From T1Sed10-49 sp046498405 (GTDB lineage Bacteria > Actinomycetota > Nitriliruptoria > Euzebyales > Egibacteraceae), in assembly GCA_046498405.1 (NCBI GenBank), contig JAWOAS010000136.1:1-56977 (forward strand): a DNA stretch of 56,977 bases. Reading direction: 5' to 3'. Position numbers and translations under genes: made by a program. Each line of letters starts with the position of its first letter. The stretch's first letter is position 1. A model generated the notes under the pieces. The model had not been told where the DNA came from. It made no database searches and was given only the letters and a program-made list of their open reading frames with translations. This document shows, one piece after another, positions 20,774 through 28,746 of this stretch.

Positions 20774-20789
20774 TGTTCCACGTGAAACC
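20774..20789. promoter_or_regulatory. parS site 2
   Basis: A second identical 14-mer, GTTCCACGTGAAAC (20775-20788), sits 35 bp from the first in the same orientation, carrying the same T-to-C change in the left arm. Both are immediately upstream of parA, so ParB spreading could also repress parAB. Confidence 0.93.
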
Positions 20790-20822
20790 GGTCCACACCG
20801 ATGACGGCAGAACGAGGGCTGC

Positions 20823-21677
20823 ATGGACAGCGATGGCGCCGTCGCCCCCGCGCACGGCGCTGCGGGCGAGGGCCAGGCCACGGTCATCACGATCGCCAAC
20901 CAGAAGGGCGGGGTCGGGAAGACGACGACGGCGGTGAGCCTCGCCGCGGCGCTCGCCCAGCTTCCGCGACGGGTCCTCCTCATCGACCTCGATCCCCAAG
21001 GCAACGCGAGCTCAGGGGTCGGGATCCGCGCGCATGACGCCGCGCACACCGTCTACGACATCCTCCTCGACGGCGTGCCGATGGAGGACGTCGTCGAGCC
21101 GACCGCCCTGCGCAACCTCTTCCTCGTGCCGTCGAACATCGATCTCGCGGGAGCCGAGATCGAACTCGTGAGCGCCTTCAATCGCGAGCAGAAGCTGCGC
21201 ACGGCCCTGAGCTCCGTCCGCGAGGACTTCGACCTCATCATCATCGACTGCCCGCCCAGCCTGGGCCTCCTCACCGTCAACGCGCTCACCGCGGCCGATG
21301 GCGTCCTCGTCCCGATCCAGTGCGAGTACTACGCCCTCGAGGGCCTCGGCGCCCTCCACCAGAACGCGGAGCTCATCCGCAGCAACCTCAATCCCGGCCT
21401 CGACCTCACGGGCTACATCCTCACGATGTACGACGGGCGCACACGGCTGAGCGACCAGGTCGTCCGCGAGGTCATCGAGTACTTCGGCGACCGGGTCTTC
21501 CACACCCGCATCCCGCGCTCGGTGCGCCTGGCGGAGGCCCCGTCGTACGGTCAGCCCATCACGGTCTTCGACCCGGGAAGCCGCGGATCGGTGGCCTACC
21601 ATCGGCTTGCGAGGGAGCTCGTCGACCGGCTCGACGGCGACCCGGCCGCGCCCCGAGAAGGAGGACGCTCGTCATGA
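20823..21677 (+). CDS. parA: Chromosome partitioning ATPase ParA
   Basis: 284 residues. A 19-residue N-terminal tail leads into VITIANQKGGVGKTTTAVSL, the deviant Walker A with the signature lysine (Lys28) and catalytic lysine (Lys33). Walker A' is VLLIDLDPQGN and Walker B IIIDCPPSLGLLTVNAL. It forms ATP-dependent dimers on the nucleoid that move ParB-parS complexes. The stop overlaps the parB start (ATGA). Two parS sites are just upstream. Confidence 0.96.
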   Translation: MDSDGAVAPAHGAAGEGQATVITIANQKGGVGKTTTAVSLAAALAQLPRRVLLIDLDPQGNASSGVGIRAHDAAHTVYDILLDGVPMEDVVEPTALRNLFLVPSNIDLAGAEIELVSAFNREQKLRTALSSVREDFDLIIIDCPPSLGLLTVNALTAADGVLVPIQCEYYALEGLGALHQNAELIRSNLNPGLDLTGYILTMYDGRTRLSDQVVREVIEYFGDRVFHTRIPRSVRLAEAPSYGQPITVFDPGSRGSVAYHRLARELVDRLDGDPAAPREGGRSS

Positions 21678-22570
21678 CGCGACACGCCGGCCTCGGTCGT
21701 GGGCTCGATGCCCTCATCCCCGCCGCGGCCCAAGGCCAGTCGGGGCTCAGGCGCATCCGCGTGAGCCAGGTCGCGAGTAACCCACGGCAGCCGCGTGGCG
21801 ACTTCGACGAGGCCGCGCTCGAGGAGCTCGCGAACAGCCTGCGGCAGGTCGGCATGCTCCAGCCCGTGCTCGTCCGCGCCGCCGGGGAGCACCGCTACGA
21901 GCTCATCGCCGGTGAGCGCCGGACGCGGGCGGCACGGCTGGCCGGCCTCGAGGAGATCCCCGCGATCGTGCGGGAGACCGACGACGCCTCGCTGCTCACC
22001 GAGGCGCTCGTCGAGAACATCCACCGCACCGACCTCAACCCGCTCGAGGAGGCGGCGGCCTACCAACAGCTCCTCGACGACTTCGGCCTCACCCACGATG
22101 CGCTCGCCGAGCGGCTCGGCCGGTCGAGGCCCGCGATCACGAACGCGCTGCGGCTCCTCTCGCTGCCGCCCGACCTCCAGCAGCGCGTGGCCACCGGTGC
22201 CCTGCGTGCCGGGCATGCGCGGGCGTTGCTCGCCCTGCCGGACGCGGCGCTCCAACAGCGCCTCGCCCATCGGGTCGTCGCCGAGGGCCTGAGCGTGCGC
22301 GCCACCGAGGAGCTCGTCCGGGAGCTCCTCGCCGGTGACGACGAGGACGGGTCCGACGACGAACCGCCGCGGCGGAGGCCACCGACGCCCCGCCCGCTCG
22401 CGCATGTCGAGCGCCGGCTCAGCGATGTCCTCGCGACGAAGGTCGCGGTCCAGGGCGACGCCCACCGGGGCCGGCTCCTCATCGAGTTCTCCGGCTCGGA
22501 GGACCTCGAGCGCCTCCTCGGGATCCTCAGCCGTGGGACGGGCGAGCCGCTCACCGACGAAGGCCCCTGA
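21674..22570 (+). CDS. parB: Chromosome partitioning protein ParB
   Basis: 298 residues. The N-terminus GLGRGLDALIP is the usual ParA-contact region. The CTPase/clamp domain has SNPRQPRGDFDEAALEELA, then the arginine motif LIAGERRTRAARLAG and TEALVENIHRTDLNPLEEA. The central helix-turn-helix (LTHDALAERLGRSRPAITNALRLL) reads parS, and the C-terminal dimerisation domain starts at VERRLSDVLATKVAV. A strong Shine-Dalgarno (GGAGG) lies 10 nt before ATG 21674, in the end of parA. Confidence 0.96.
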   Translation: MTRHAGLGRGLDALIPAAAQGQSGLRRIRVSQVASNPRQPRGDFDEAALEELANSLRQVGMLQPVLVRAAGEHRYELIAGERRTRAARLAGLEEIPAIVRETDDASLLTEALVENIHRTDLNPLEEAAAYQQLLDDFGLTHDALAERLGRSRPAITNALRLLSLPPDLQQRVATGALRAGHARALLALPDAALQQRLAHRVVAEGLSVRATEELVRELLAGDDEDGSDDEPPRRRPPTPRPLAHVERRLSDVLATKVAVQGDAHRGRLLIEFSGSEDLERLLGILSRGTGEPLTDEGP

Positions 22571-22677
22571 CCTGGGACGATGCGCTGAGAGCCCCGCTGC
22601 GGGCCGGAGCGCCTCGTCCCGAGGGTCGGGCTACCCCCCGCTGAGGGGCGTACGGAAGCTGGCGACCCCCGGCGGGC

Positions 22678-23613
22678 TCACCCCCGACGCTGGGTGAGGG
22701 TGACGAGCCGTTCGCAGAGGTCGGGGAACGAGAGCCCGGCGGCGTTCGCGGCCATCGGCACGAGCGAGGTCTCGGTCATGCCGGGGCAGGTGTCGAGCTC
22801 GAGGATCCACGGGGTGCCGTCGTCGCCGACGATGAGGTCGGCCCGCGCGATGTCGCGGCAGCCCGTCAGCGTCCAGGCCTCGAGCGCGGCCTCCTCGGCG
22901 CGGGCGATCGTCTCGTCGTCGAGCCGTGCCGGGGCGTAGAAGTCCGTCGCGCCATAGGTGTAGCGGGCCGAGAAGTCGTAGCGCCCCACCTTCGGGTGGA
23001 TCTCGACCGCGGGCAGGGGCTCGCCGTCGAGGATCGTGATCGCGACCTCGGTCCCGCCGACGAACTGCTCGACGACGACGACGTCGTGGTAGCTGAAGGC
23101 CGCGACGAGCGCCTCGTGGAGGCCGCTGCCGGAGTCGACGAAGCGCACCCCCATGCACGCCCCGCCCTGGGACGGCTTGACGACGAGGGGCCCCTCGAGG
23201 CGCTCCTCGAAGGCATCGAGCGCGGCGGCGCCCCCGAGGTCGCGGATCGCGTCGGAGGTGATCGTCACCCAGGGCGGCGTCGGCACGCCCCGACGGGCGA
23301 GCATGCCCTTGAAGACGGCCTTGTCCCAGGCCAGGGCCGAGGCGGTCGCGTCTGGGCCGGTGTAGGGCACGTCGAGCAGCTCGAGCAGCGCTTGGACCGT
23401 GCCGTCCTCACCCGACCGGCCGTGGAGGGCGAGCACGACGGCGTCGAGATCGCCCCGGCGCAGCCGCGGCACGAGGCCACTGTCGAGATCGAGCTCGTCA
23501 ACGTCGAAGTGCCGCGAGGTCAGGGCCTCGGCCACGCGGCGACCCGACCTCAAGCTCACCTCACGCTCGAGGCTGAGACCGCCGGCGAGGACCGCGACGT
23601 GATGGGATCCCAT
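22678..23613 (-). CDS. D-alanine--D-alanine ligase family (ATP-grasp)
   Basis: 311 residues. Family marks are VAVLAGGLSLEREVSLRSG at the N-terminus, LHGRSGEDGTVQALLELLDV, PYTGPDA, VVKPSQGGACMGV for ATP binding, and LELDTCPGMTETSLVP at the active site. D-Ala-D-Ala ligase makes the dipeptide used at the end of the peptidoglycan stem. The metal-binding asparagine of ExNTxPGMT is Asp274 here, an uncommon change, so it may be a Ddl paralogue or a related dipeptide ligase. The gene converges on parB and follows the aminotransferase gene with a 2-bp gap. If this is the only ddl in the genome it must be the wall enzyme. Confidence 0.85.
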   Translation of the reverse strand: MGSHHVAVLAGGLSLEREVSLRSGRRVAEALTSRHFDVDELDLDSGLVPRLRRGDLDAVVLALHGRSGEDGTVQALLELLDVPYTGPDATASALAWDKAVFKGMLARRGVPTPPWVTITSDAIRDLGGAAALDAFEERLEGPLVVKPSQGGACMGVRFVDSGSGLHEALVAAFSYHDVVVVEQFVGGTEVAITILDGEPLPAVEIHPKVGRYDFSARYTYGATDFYAPARLDDETIARAEEAALEAWTLTGCRDIARADLIVGDDGTPWILELDTCPGMTETSLVPMAANAAGLSFPDLCERLVTLTQRRG

Positions 23614-23615
23614 GA

Positions 23616-24857
23616 TCAGCCTCCGTAGATCGCCGACCGCAGCTCGAGCTCGGTGCGCAGGACCTCGCCGAGCCGGCGGACCCCCTCACGGATGCGGTCG
23701 GGCGGTGGATAGCAGAACGACAGCCGCGCGTGGTGCTGCCCGCCACCGTCGGCGTAGAAGGCACCCCCCGGGACGTAGGCGACCCGGGCGTTGAGCGCCT
23801 TGGCGAGGAGCTCGCGCGCGTCGATGCCGTCGGGGAGCCCGAGCCAGACGAAGAACCCGCCGGTGGGCACCGTCCAGGTCGCCCCGGCGGGCATCTCGGC
23901 GCTGAGCTCGGCGAGCATCGCGTCGCAGCGCTCGCGGTAGAGCTCGCGGAAGGTCGCGATCTGCTCCTGCCAGGGCTGGGTGCGCAGCCAGCGCTCGGCC
24001 ACGAGCTGGGTGAGGTTGGACTGGCAGAGGTCGGCCCCCTCCTTGAGGAGGACGAGCTTGTCGCGGATCGGTCCTGCGGCGGCGACCCAGCCGACCCGGA
24101 TGCCCGAGGAGAAGACCTTCGAGAGGGTCCCGATGTAGATCGTCCGCTCGGGGGCCAGCTCGCGGAAGGACGTCCGCAGCTCGGCCTTGAAGTCGAGGAG
24201 CCCGTAGGGGTTGTCCTCGATGATGAGGAGGTCCTCTGACTCGCAGATCGCGGCGATCTCCTCGCGCCGCGCCGCCGACAGCGAGCACCCTGCGGGGTTC
24301 TGGTGGTTGGGCACGGTGTAGAGGAACTTCGCCCGTCGCCCCTCGGCGCGCAGGCGCTCGAGGTGCTCGCCGAGGCGGGCGGGGATGAGCCCGTCCTCGT
24401 CCATGTCGACGTGGCGGACCTCGGCCTCGTAGGCGGAGAAGGCCCCGAGGGCCCCGACGTAGGACGGGCCCTCCGCGAGGACGACGTCACCGGGATCGAG
24501 GAAGAGCTTGCCGAGCAGGTCGAGGCCCTGCTGGCCTCCGGTCGTCACGACGAGGTCGTCGGCGTGGCCGGTGATGCCCTCGGCGGCCATGACCTCGACG
24601 AGCTGCTCCCGCAGCCCGTCATGGCCCTGCCCACCCCCGTACTGCAGGGCGACGTCGCCGTCCTCGACGATGACGCGCCGGGTGACCTCGGCGACGGCCT
24701 CGTGGTCGAGGGCCCCGACGTAGGGCATCCCCCCCGCGAGGGAGACCACCTCGGGGCGGTTGGCCACGGCGAAGAGCGCGCGGATCTCCGAGGCGGTCAT
24801 GCCGCGGGTGCGGGTGGCGTACCGTGAGATGTTCGGGTCGAGGCGGATCTCGCTCAA
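23616..24857 (-). CDS. PLP-dependent aminotransferase, class I/II (LysN/2-aminoadipate aminotransferase-like)
   Basis: 413 residues, fold type I. The start region RGMTASEIRALFAVANRPEVVSLAGGMP and LQYGGGQGHDGLREQL are typical of the LysN/aromatic aminotransferase subgroup. The PLP lysine lies in YIGTLSKVFSSGIRVGW. FLYTVPNHQNPAGCSLS, LLIIEDNPYGLLDF and the carboxylate-binding arginine in ARLSFCYPPP are all present. The substrate cannot be assigned from sequence; aromatic or branched-chain keto acids or 2-oxoadipate are possible. It forms an operon with the ligase downstream. Confidence 0.9.
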   Translation of the reverse strand: MSEIRLDPNISRYATRTRGMTASEIRALFAVANRPEVVSLAGGMPYVGALDHEAVAEVTRRVIVEDGDVALQYGGGQGHDGLREQLVEVMAAEGITGHADDLVVTTGGQQGLDLLGKLFLDPGDVVLAEGPSYVGALGAFSAYEAEVRHVDMDEDGLIPARLGEHLERLRAEGRRAKFLYTVPNHQNPAGCSLSAARREEIAAICESEDLLIIEDNPYGLLDFKAELRTSFRELAPERTIYIGTLSKVFSSGIRVGWVAAAGPIRDKLVLLKEGADLCQSNLTQLVAERWLRTQPWQEQIATFRELYRERCDAMLAELSAEMPAGATWTVPTGGFFVWLGLPDGIDARELLAKALNARVAYVPGGAFYADGGGQHHARLSFCYPPPDRIREGVRRLGEVLRTELELRSAIYGG

Positions 24858-24984
24858 CGGTGGCTCCCAGGTCAGTCGCGATCGCCCGAGGGTACACGCG
24901 CGGTCGGCGCCCGCCCCGACCGGCGGGCCAGCGGCCTCCTAGACTGGCATGGCGCACCCCTGCGGCCGCACGAGGAGGTCAGCG

Positions 24985-25155
24985 ATGGCCACGGCACCGA
25001 CGGCGACCGGCGAGCCTTCGACGCTCGGCCCCCATCCGGTGCGCCGGGCCCTGCTCGCGCTCCTGCTCGGGGCGGTGCTCGGCCTCCTCGCCGCGCTGCT
25101 GCGGCCACGCCCCCTGCCCGATCTGCCGGCCCCCGACGAGGTCGACGCCCTCTGA
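24985..25155 (+). CDS. Small single-span membrane protein, 56 residues
   Basis: ATG 24985 lies 5 nt after a very strong Shine-Dalgarno (GAGGAGGT), which decides the start over ATG 24949. The product has a short polar N-terminus, then RRALLALLLGAVLGLLAALL as one transmembrane helix, and a Pro-rich tail (RPRPLPDLPAPDEVDAL). A TAGACT box (24940-24945) could be its -10. Divergent from the aminotransferase. No family recognised. Confidence 0.6.
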   Translation: MATAPTATGEPSTLGPHPVRRALLALLLGAVLGLLAALLRPRPLPDLPAPDEVDAL

Positions 25156-25197
25156 GCACCGGCCCGATCGCCGAGTCCGGCTGATCTGCGAGCGACG

Positions 25198-25878
25198 ATG
25201 CCGCCCGTTGCCCCCCGCCCACGCCCCCTCACCGCCTCGGAGCTGCCCGAGCCCTGTCGCTCCTGCACGTACTGGGAGCTCGAGGACGGCCGGCGTGGCC
25301 CACATGTGCCGGCGTCCGAGGCCGAGGGCGCGGCCCGTGCGAAGGACGCGTGGTGGCGCGCCGCCGGCCGTCGCTGGCACCCCGTCGCGCTCGGCGTCGG
25401 GCAGGACCCCGTGCGTGCCTGGGCCCTGCTCGGCCCGCCCGGGGCGTTCCCGCGCGCCGGGGCGCTCGGCGTCACCGCGGCCGATGCCGCGGTCCTCGCC
25501 CAGCTCTGGCTCGCCGACGACGACGACGTCGAGGCGGCCGGCGCGCTCGTGCGCGCCGCCGCCGCCCGGGCCGCGGCGTGGCAGCTGCGAGGCCTCGAGG
25601 CGGTGGCCTCCCACGGCCGCGCCGATCCCTGCCATCCGCGCCTGACGCTGCTCGCGTCGCTGGGCTTCCGTCCCGTCCGCCTCGGCGTGCGGCGCACGGT
25701 CGTGCGCCTCGACCTGCGCCAGCTTCCGGGGCTGCGCGAGCGGGTGCTCGCCGCGCTGCGGGAGACCGCGCGCCGGGTCGCGCGGCCGGGCGAGGCGCCG
25801 ACGCTGCCTACGTCGCCGACGGGGCGGCCAGCGTCCCCCTGGCCTCGGCGTGGAGGAACTGCCGGAGCGCGCGGGTGA
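25198..25878 (+). CDS. GNAT-like conserved protein between parB and cwlM regions
   Basis: 226 residues. The N-terminus has ELPEPCRSCTYWEL with a C-x2-C pair, followed by EGAARAKDAWWR and an alpha/beta region with ALVRAAAARAAAWQLRGLEAVASHG and LTLLASLGFRPVRLGVRRTVVRLDL, resembling the last strands of a GNAT acetyltransferase. A homologous uncharacterised gene lies at the same place in mycobacteria (next to cwlM and parB). The last 70 bp overlap the end of the convergent amidase-like gene, so the C-terminal tail (Pro/Arg/Gly-rich) is of low value. No substrate can be proposed. Confidence 0.7.
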   Translation: MPPVAPRPRPLTASELPEPCRSCTYWELEDGRRGPHVPASEAEGAARAKDAWWRAAGRRWHPVALGVGQDPVRAWALLGPPGAFPRAGALGVTAADAAVLAQLWLADDDDVEAAGALVRAAAARAAAWQLRGLEAVASHGRADPCHPRLTLLASLGFRPVRLGVRRTVVRLDLRQLPGLRERVLAALRETARRVARPGEAPTLPTSPTGRPASPWPRRGGTAGARG

Positions 25879-26932
25879 GCGCCCCGGCGATGCGGTCCTG
25901 CTCGACGGGGTCGGCGAGTCGGGCGGCGTCCTCCGGTGCGGTGACGAAGCCCGGCTCGACGACGACGAAGGGCATGCGGGTCTCCCGCAGGATCGTCCAC
26001 GTGCGGGCATGGCTGCGGCAGTCCGGACCGAAGCCCTCCTCGAGCAGGGCGCGCTGCGCGAGCGCGGCGATCTGCCGACCCGCGTCGGAGACGAGTCGTT
26101 CGGATCCGAAGTAGTAGCTCGCGGCGCCGCGGGCCACGGGGTTGCCGTGGGCGTTGACGCTGATCGAGAGCCCGACGTCGACGGCGAGCTCGTTGGCGAG
26201 CCGGGCGCGCTGTCGGGGCGTCGGCGTCGTCCGTGGCCCACGGGTCAGCGTGACCTGCGCGCCGAGCGCGGAGAGCCGGGCAGCGGTGCGGTTGGCGATC
26301 GCCCAGGTGATCTCGTGGGCGGGCGCGCTGCGGCTCGGGGTGATCTCGGCGTCGGGTCCCAGTGCGGGGTCGACGGCCAGGCGCGCGCCGGAGAGGCCAC
26401 GGGCCGCCAGGCGCCGCAGCGCCTCGCGCTGGCGCAGCTGAGCGGCGAGCCCGGGGGCGTGGTGGTCGCGGTGCAGCCGTCGTAGTGCCTGGACGGTCAC
26501 CGGGCCGGCAAGCCCGTCGACGGCGATGCCGATGTTGCGCTGGAGCTCCTCGACGCCCCCCCGCGTGAGCGGCCCGAAGAGGCCGTCCTCGGGTCCGGCG
26601 TCGAAGCCGAGCTGGTTGAGCCGCTGCTGGAGCTCGAGGACGTCGTCGCCGCGCATGAGCACCGCGGAGTGCCACAGCAGACGGTCGCCGAGGCTGAAGC
26701 CGGCGTCGACGAGTGCCCGCCACGTCTCGGGCCCGACGATCCCGTCGGCGGCCAGGCCGCGGCGCCGCTGGAAGTCGCGGACCGCGGTGTCGGTGTCGGG
26801 GCCGAACGCGCCGTCGACGGCGAGCTCGGCGTGCCCGGCGTGGACGAGCCGCCGCTGGACGTCGCGCACCGCGGCGCCGCGCGCGCCCCGCGCGATGAGC
26901 GGGACGTTCGGTCGGGAGGCGGGAGGGGTCAC
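25808..26932 (-). CDS. cwlM: CwlM-like cytoplasmic pseudo-amidase (two PG-binding domains + amidase_3 fold)
   Basis: 374 residues without signal peptide. Two peptidoglycan-binding_1 repeats (AVRDVQRRLVHAGH...FGPDTDTAVRDFQRRRGL, about 20-75; VLELQQRLNQLGFDAGPEDGLFG, about 97-150) precede an amidase_3 domain (about 184-360). The zinc ligands are partly lost: the first His motif DPGHGG is DPALGP (188-193) and the SIH motif is SIS (256-258). Glu207 and Glu326 (VVVEPGFV) remain. In mycobacteria the homologue next to trxC is CwlM, a PknB substrate that activates MurA. The same role is inferred here from synteny, cytoplasmic location and the missing metal site; hydrolase activity looks unlikely. Confidence 0.85.
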   Translation of the reverse strand: MTPPASRPNVPLIARGARGAAVRDVQRRLVHAGHAELAVDGAFGPDTDTAVRDFQRRRGLAADGIVGPETWRALVDAGFSLGDRLLWHSAVLMRGDDVLELQQRLNQLGFDAGPEDGLFGPLTRGGVEELQRNIGIAVDGLAGPVTVQALRRLHRDHHAPGLAAQLRQREALRRLAARGLSGARLAVDPALGPDAEITPSRSAPAHEITWAIANRTAARLSALGAQVTLTRGPRTTPTPRQRARLANELAVDVGLSISVNAHGNPVARGAASYYFGSERLVSDAGRQIAALAQRALLEEGFGPDCRSHARTWTILRETRMPFVVVEPGFVTAPEDAARLADPVEQDRIAGALTRALRQFLHAEARGTLAAPSAT

Positions 26933-26986
26933 GGCCGGGAGTCTACCGGCGCGCTGGCGACGCCGACCCGCTCGGGGGACGTGGGC

Positions 26987-27313
26987 TCAGCCCACGACCC
27001 GCTCGACCTCGGAGAGGATCTGGCCCTTGCCACGGGCACCGACGATGCGCTTGGCCTCGCCGCCGTCCTTGAAGAGCATGAGGGTCGGGATCGACATGAC
27101 CTTGTACTTGCGGGCCACGTTGGGGTTCTCGTCGACGTTGATCTTCATGACCTTGAGCTCGCTGGCCCGCTCCCCGGCGATCTCGTCGACGATGGGGCTG
27201 ACCATGCGGCAGGGTCCGCACCACTCCGCCCAGAAGTCGACGAGCACGGGCTTGTCGGCTCCGAGGACCTCGCGGTCCCAGTCGCGGTCGGTCACGGGCG
27301 TGGCCTTGCTCAT
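26987..27313 (-). CDS. trxA: Thioredoxin
   Basis: 108 residues, standard size. The redox site WCGPC (Cys32, Cys35) sits in VLVDFWAEWCGPCRMV, and the cis-proline loop is MSIPTLMLFKDG. It reduces protein disulphides and is recycled by the thioredoxin reductase encoded upstream. ATG 27313 has a very strong Shine-Dalgarno (GGAGGT, 5 nt spacing). The next gene is cwlM. A 337-bp gap with a predicted promoter and three stem-loops separates it from trxB, so it is probably expressed in part on its own. Confidence 0.97.
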   Translation of the reverse strand: MSKATPVTDRDWDREVLGADKPVLVDFWAEWCGPCRMVSPIVDEIAGERASELKVMKINVDENPNVARKYKVMSIPTLMLFKDGGEAKRIVGARGKGQILSEVERVVG

Positions 27314-27423
27314 CTCCAACCTCCATCGTCGTCGCCGCTGCGCCAAACAGCCTCGGCCTCGAGGGTATTCCCCGCAGCGACCCCAGCAGGCGTCGTCGGT
27401 CGTGCCACCGAGCCCGCGAGACG

Positions 27424-27515
27424 CGACGAGGGGCGCCGTAGCGCCCCTCGTCGGGTGGTCCGCATGACGGGGGGACATGCGCACCACACCATGTCGCGCG
27501 CGATCGGCGCGACAT
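27424..27515 (-). promoter_or_regulatory. Three tandem stem-loops in the trxB-trxA gap (structured trxA leader or terminator)
   Basis: Within 92 nt there are three strong inverted repeats: 27424-27453, a perfect 13-bp stem (CGACGAGGGGCGC) with a CGTA loop; 27455-27487, an 11-bp stem with one mismatch; 27491-27515, a perfect 9-bp stem (ATGTCGCGC) with a 7-nt loop. They are separated by 1 and 3 nt. They lie downstream of a predicted promoter (27524-27552) and 111 nt upstream of trxA. No U-tract follows on the minus strand. They may form a regulatory leader, a trxB terminator, or both. Confidence 0.6.
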
Positions 27516-27523
27516 CGCACGCC

Positions 27524-27552
27524 ATGCTACGGCCAATATCTCGATCTGCCAA
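27524..27552 (-). promoter_or_regulatory. Predicted trxA promoter
   Basis: Minus-strand TTGGCA (27552-27547), a 17-bp spacer and TAGCAT (27529-27524): the -35 matches 5 of 6 and the -10 4 of 6 consensus bases. The stretch is locally AT-rich for this genome. The expected start, near 27517, falls at the first base of the 9-bp stem-loop. Confidence 0.5.
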
Positions 27553-27650
27553 ACGATCTGGCCGCGCTGCGCGGCCACCGCCCGACGGGCTCGTCCCGGC
27601 CGCGGTGCGCTGCGGGCTCGCGGCTCCGGCCGCGCGGGCGGAGGGGCGAG

Positions 27651-28586
27651 CTAGCCCACGAGGCCCTCACCGGCGAGCCAGCGCTCGGCGTCCATCGCCG
27701 CGCGGCAGCCGGTGCCCGCCGCGGTGACCGCCTGGCGGTAGGTCCGGTCGACGACGTCGCCGGCGGCGAAGACCCCGGGCACGCTCGTGTACGTGCTCGG
27801 CTCGTCGACGACGATGTAGCCCTCGTCGTCGAGGTCGACCTGGCCCTGGAAGAGCCCGGTCGTGGGGTCGTGGCCGATGGCGAGGAAGAGCCCGTCGGTG
27901 CGGTGCTCCCAGCTCTCGCCGGTCGTCGTGTCGCGCAGCAGGACCCCCTCGACGACGCTGTCGCCGAGCACGTCTTCGACGACGGCGTTCCAGACGAAGT
28001 CGATCTTGTCGTTCTTGAAGGCCCGCTCCTGCATGATCTTCGAGGCGCGCAGCTCGTCGCGCCGGTGGACGATCACGACGCGCGAGGCGAACTTCGTGAG
28101 GAACGTCGCCTCCTCCATCGCCGAGTCGCCACCGCCGACGACGACGAGCTCGCGGTCGCGGAAGAAGAACCCGTCGCAGGTCGCGCAGCTCGAGACGCCC
28201 TTGCCGATGAGGCGCTGCTCGTTGGGCAGGCCGAGCCAGCGCGCGGTCGCGCCCGTCGAGATGATGACGCTGTGGGCGCGGTGGACGTCGCTGCCGACGC
28301 TCACGGTGAAGGGTCGGGCGCTGAGGTCGACGCTGTCGACGTCGGCGGTGAGCAGCTCGGTGCCGAAGCGCTCGGCCTGCTTGCGCATGTCGGCCATGAG
28401 CGCCGGGCCCATGATCCCGTCGGGGAAGCCCGGGAAGTTCTCGACCTCGGTGGTGAGCATGAGCTGCCCACCGGCCTCGCGGCCCTCGATCTGGAGGGGC
28501 GAGAGGTCGGCGCGCGCGGCGTAGAGCGCGGCGGTCAGACCCGCCGGGCCCGAGCCCACGATGATGACGTTGCGGATGTCGTCCAT
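27651..28586 (-). CDS. trxB: Thioredoxin reductase
   Basis: 311 residues, the low-molecular-weight FAD/NADPH enzyme. The FAD motif is VIIVGSGPAGLTAALYAAR, the active site is SSCATCDGFF (Cys134, Cys137), the NADPH motif is VVVGGGDSAMEEATFL with HRRDELRASK, and the second FAD motif is GVFAAGDVVDRTYRQAVTAAG. It transfers electrons from NADPH to thioredoxin. ATG 28586 is followed directly by the canonical N-terminus. The sigM gene that lies upstream in mycobacteria is absent. Confidence 0.96.
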   Translation of the reverse strand: MDDIRNVIIVGSGPAGLTAALYAARADLSPLQIEGREAGGQLMLTTEVENFPGFPDGIMGPALMADMRKQAERFGTELLTADVDSVDLSARPFTVSVGSDVHRAHSVIISTGATARWLGLPNEQRLIGKGVSSCATCDGFFFRDRELVVVGGGDSAMEEATFLTKFASRVVIVHRRDELRASKIMQERAFKNDKIDFVWNAVVEDVLGDSVVEGVLLRDTTTGESWEHRTDGLFLAIGHDPTTGLFQGQVDLDDEGYIVVDEPSTYTSVPGVFAAGDVVDRTYRQAVTAAGTGCRAAMDAERWLAGEGLVG

Positions 28587-28746
28587 GGTCGGCTGTCCTG
28601 TTGGTCGCGGTGTCACGCGCGGGTCGCGGCGTGCGCGGTCCACGGTCGTCCGCGCCGTCCAACGACGCGACGGCGAAGGCTATTCCGCACGGTCGAGACG
28701 GTCGACCGTCCAGCGAGCGGTGCGCGGCCCGCGTGCGGCGGCCGCC

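Noticed and set aside
22636..22648. CCCC-GCTGA-GGGG hairpin between convergent parB and ddl as a terminator
   Set aside because: Only 4 bp and no U-tract; too common in GC-rich DNA to call with confidence.
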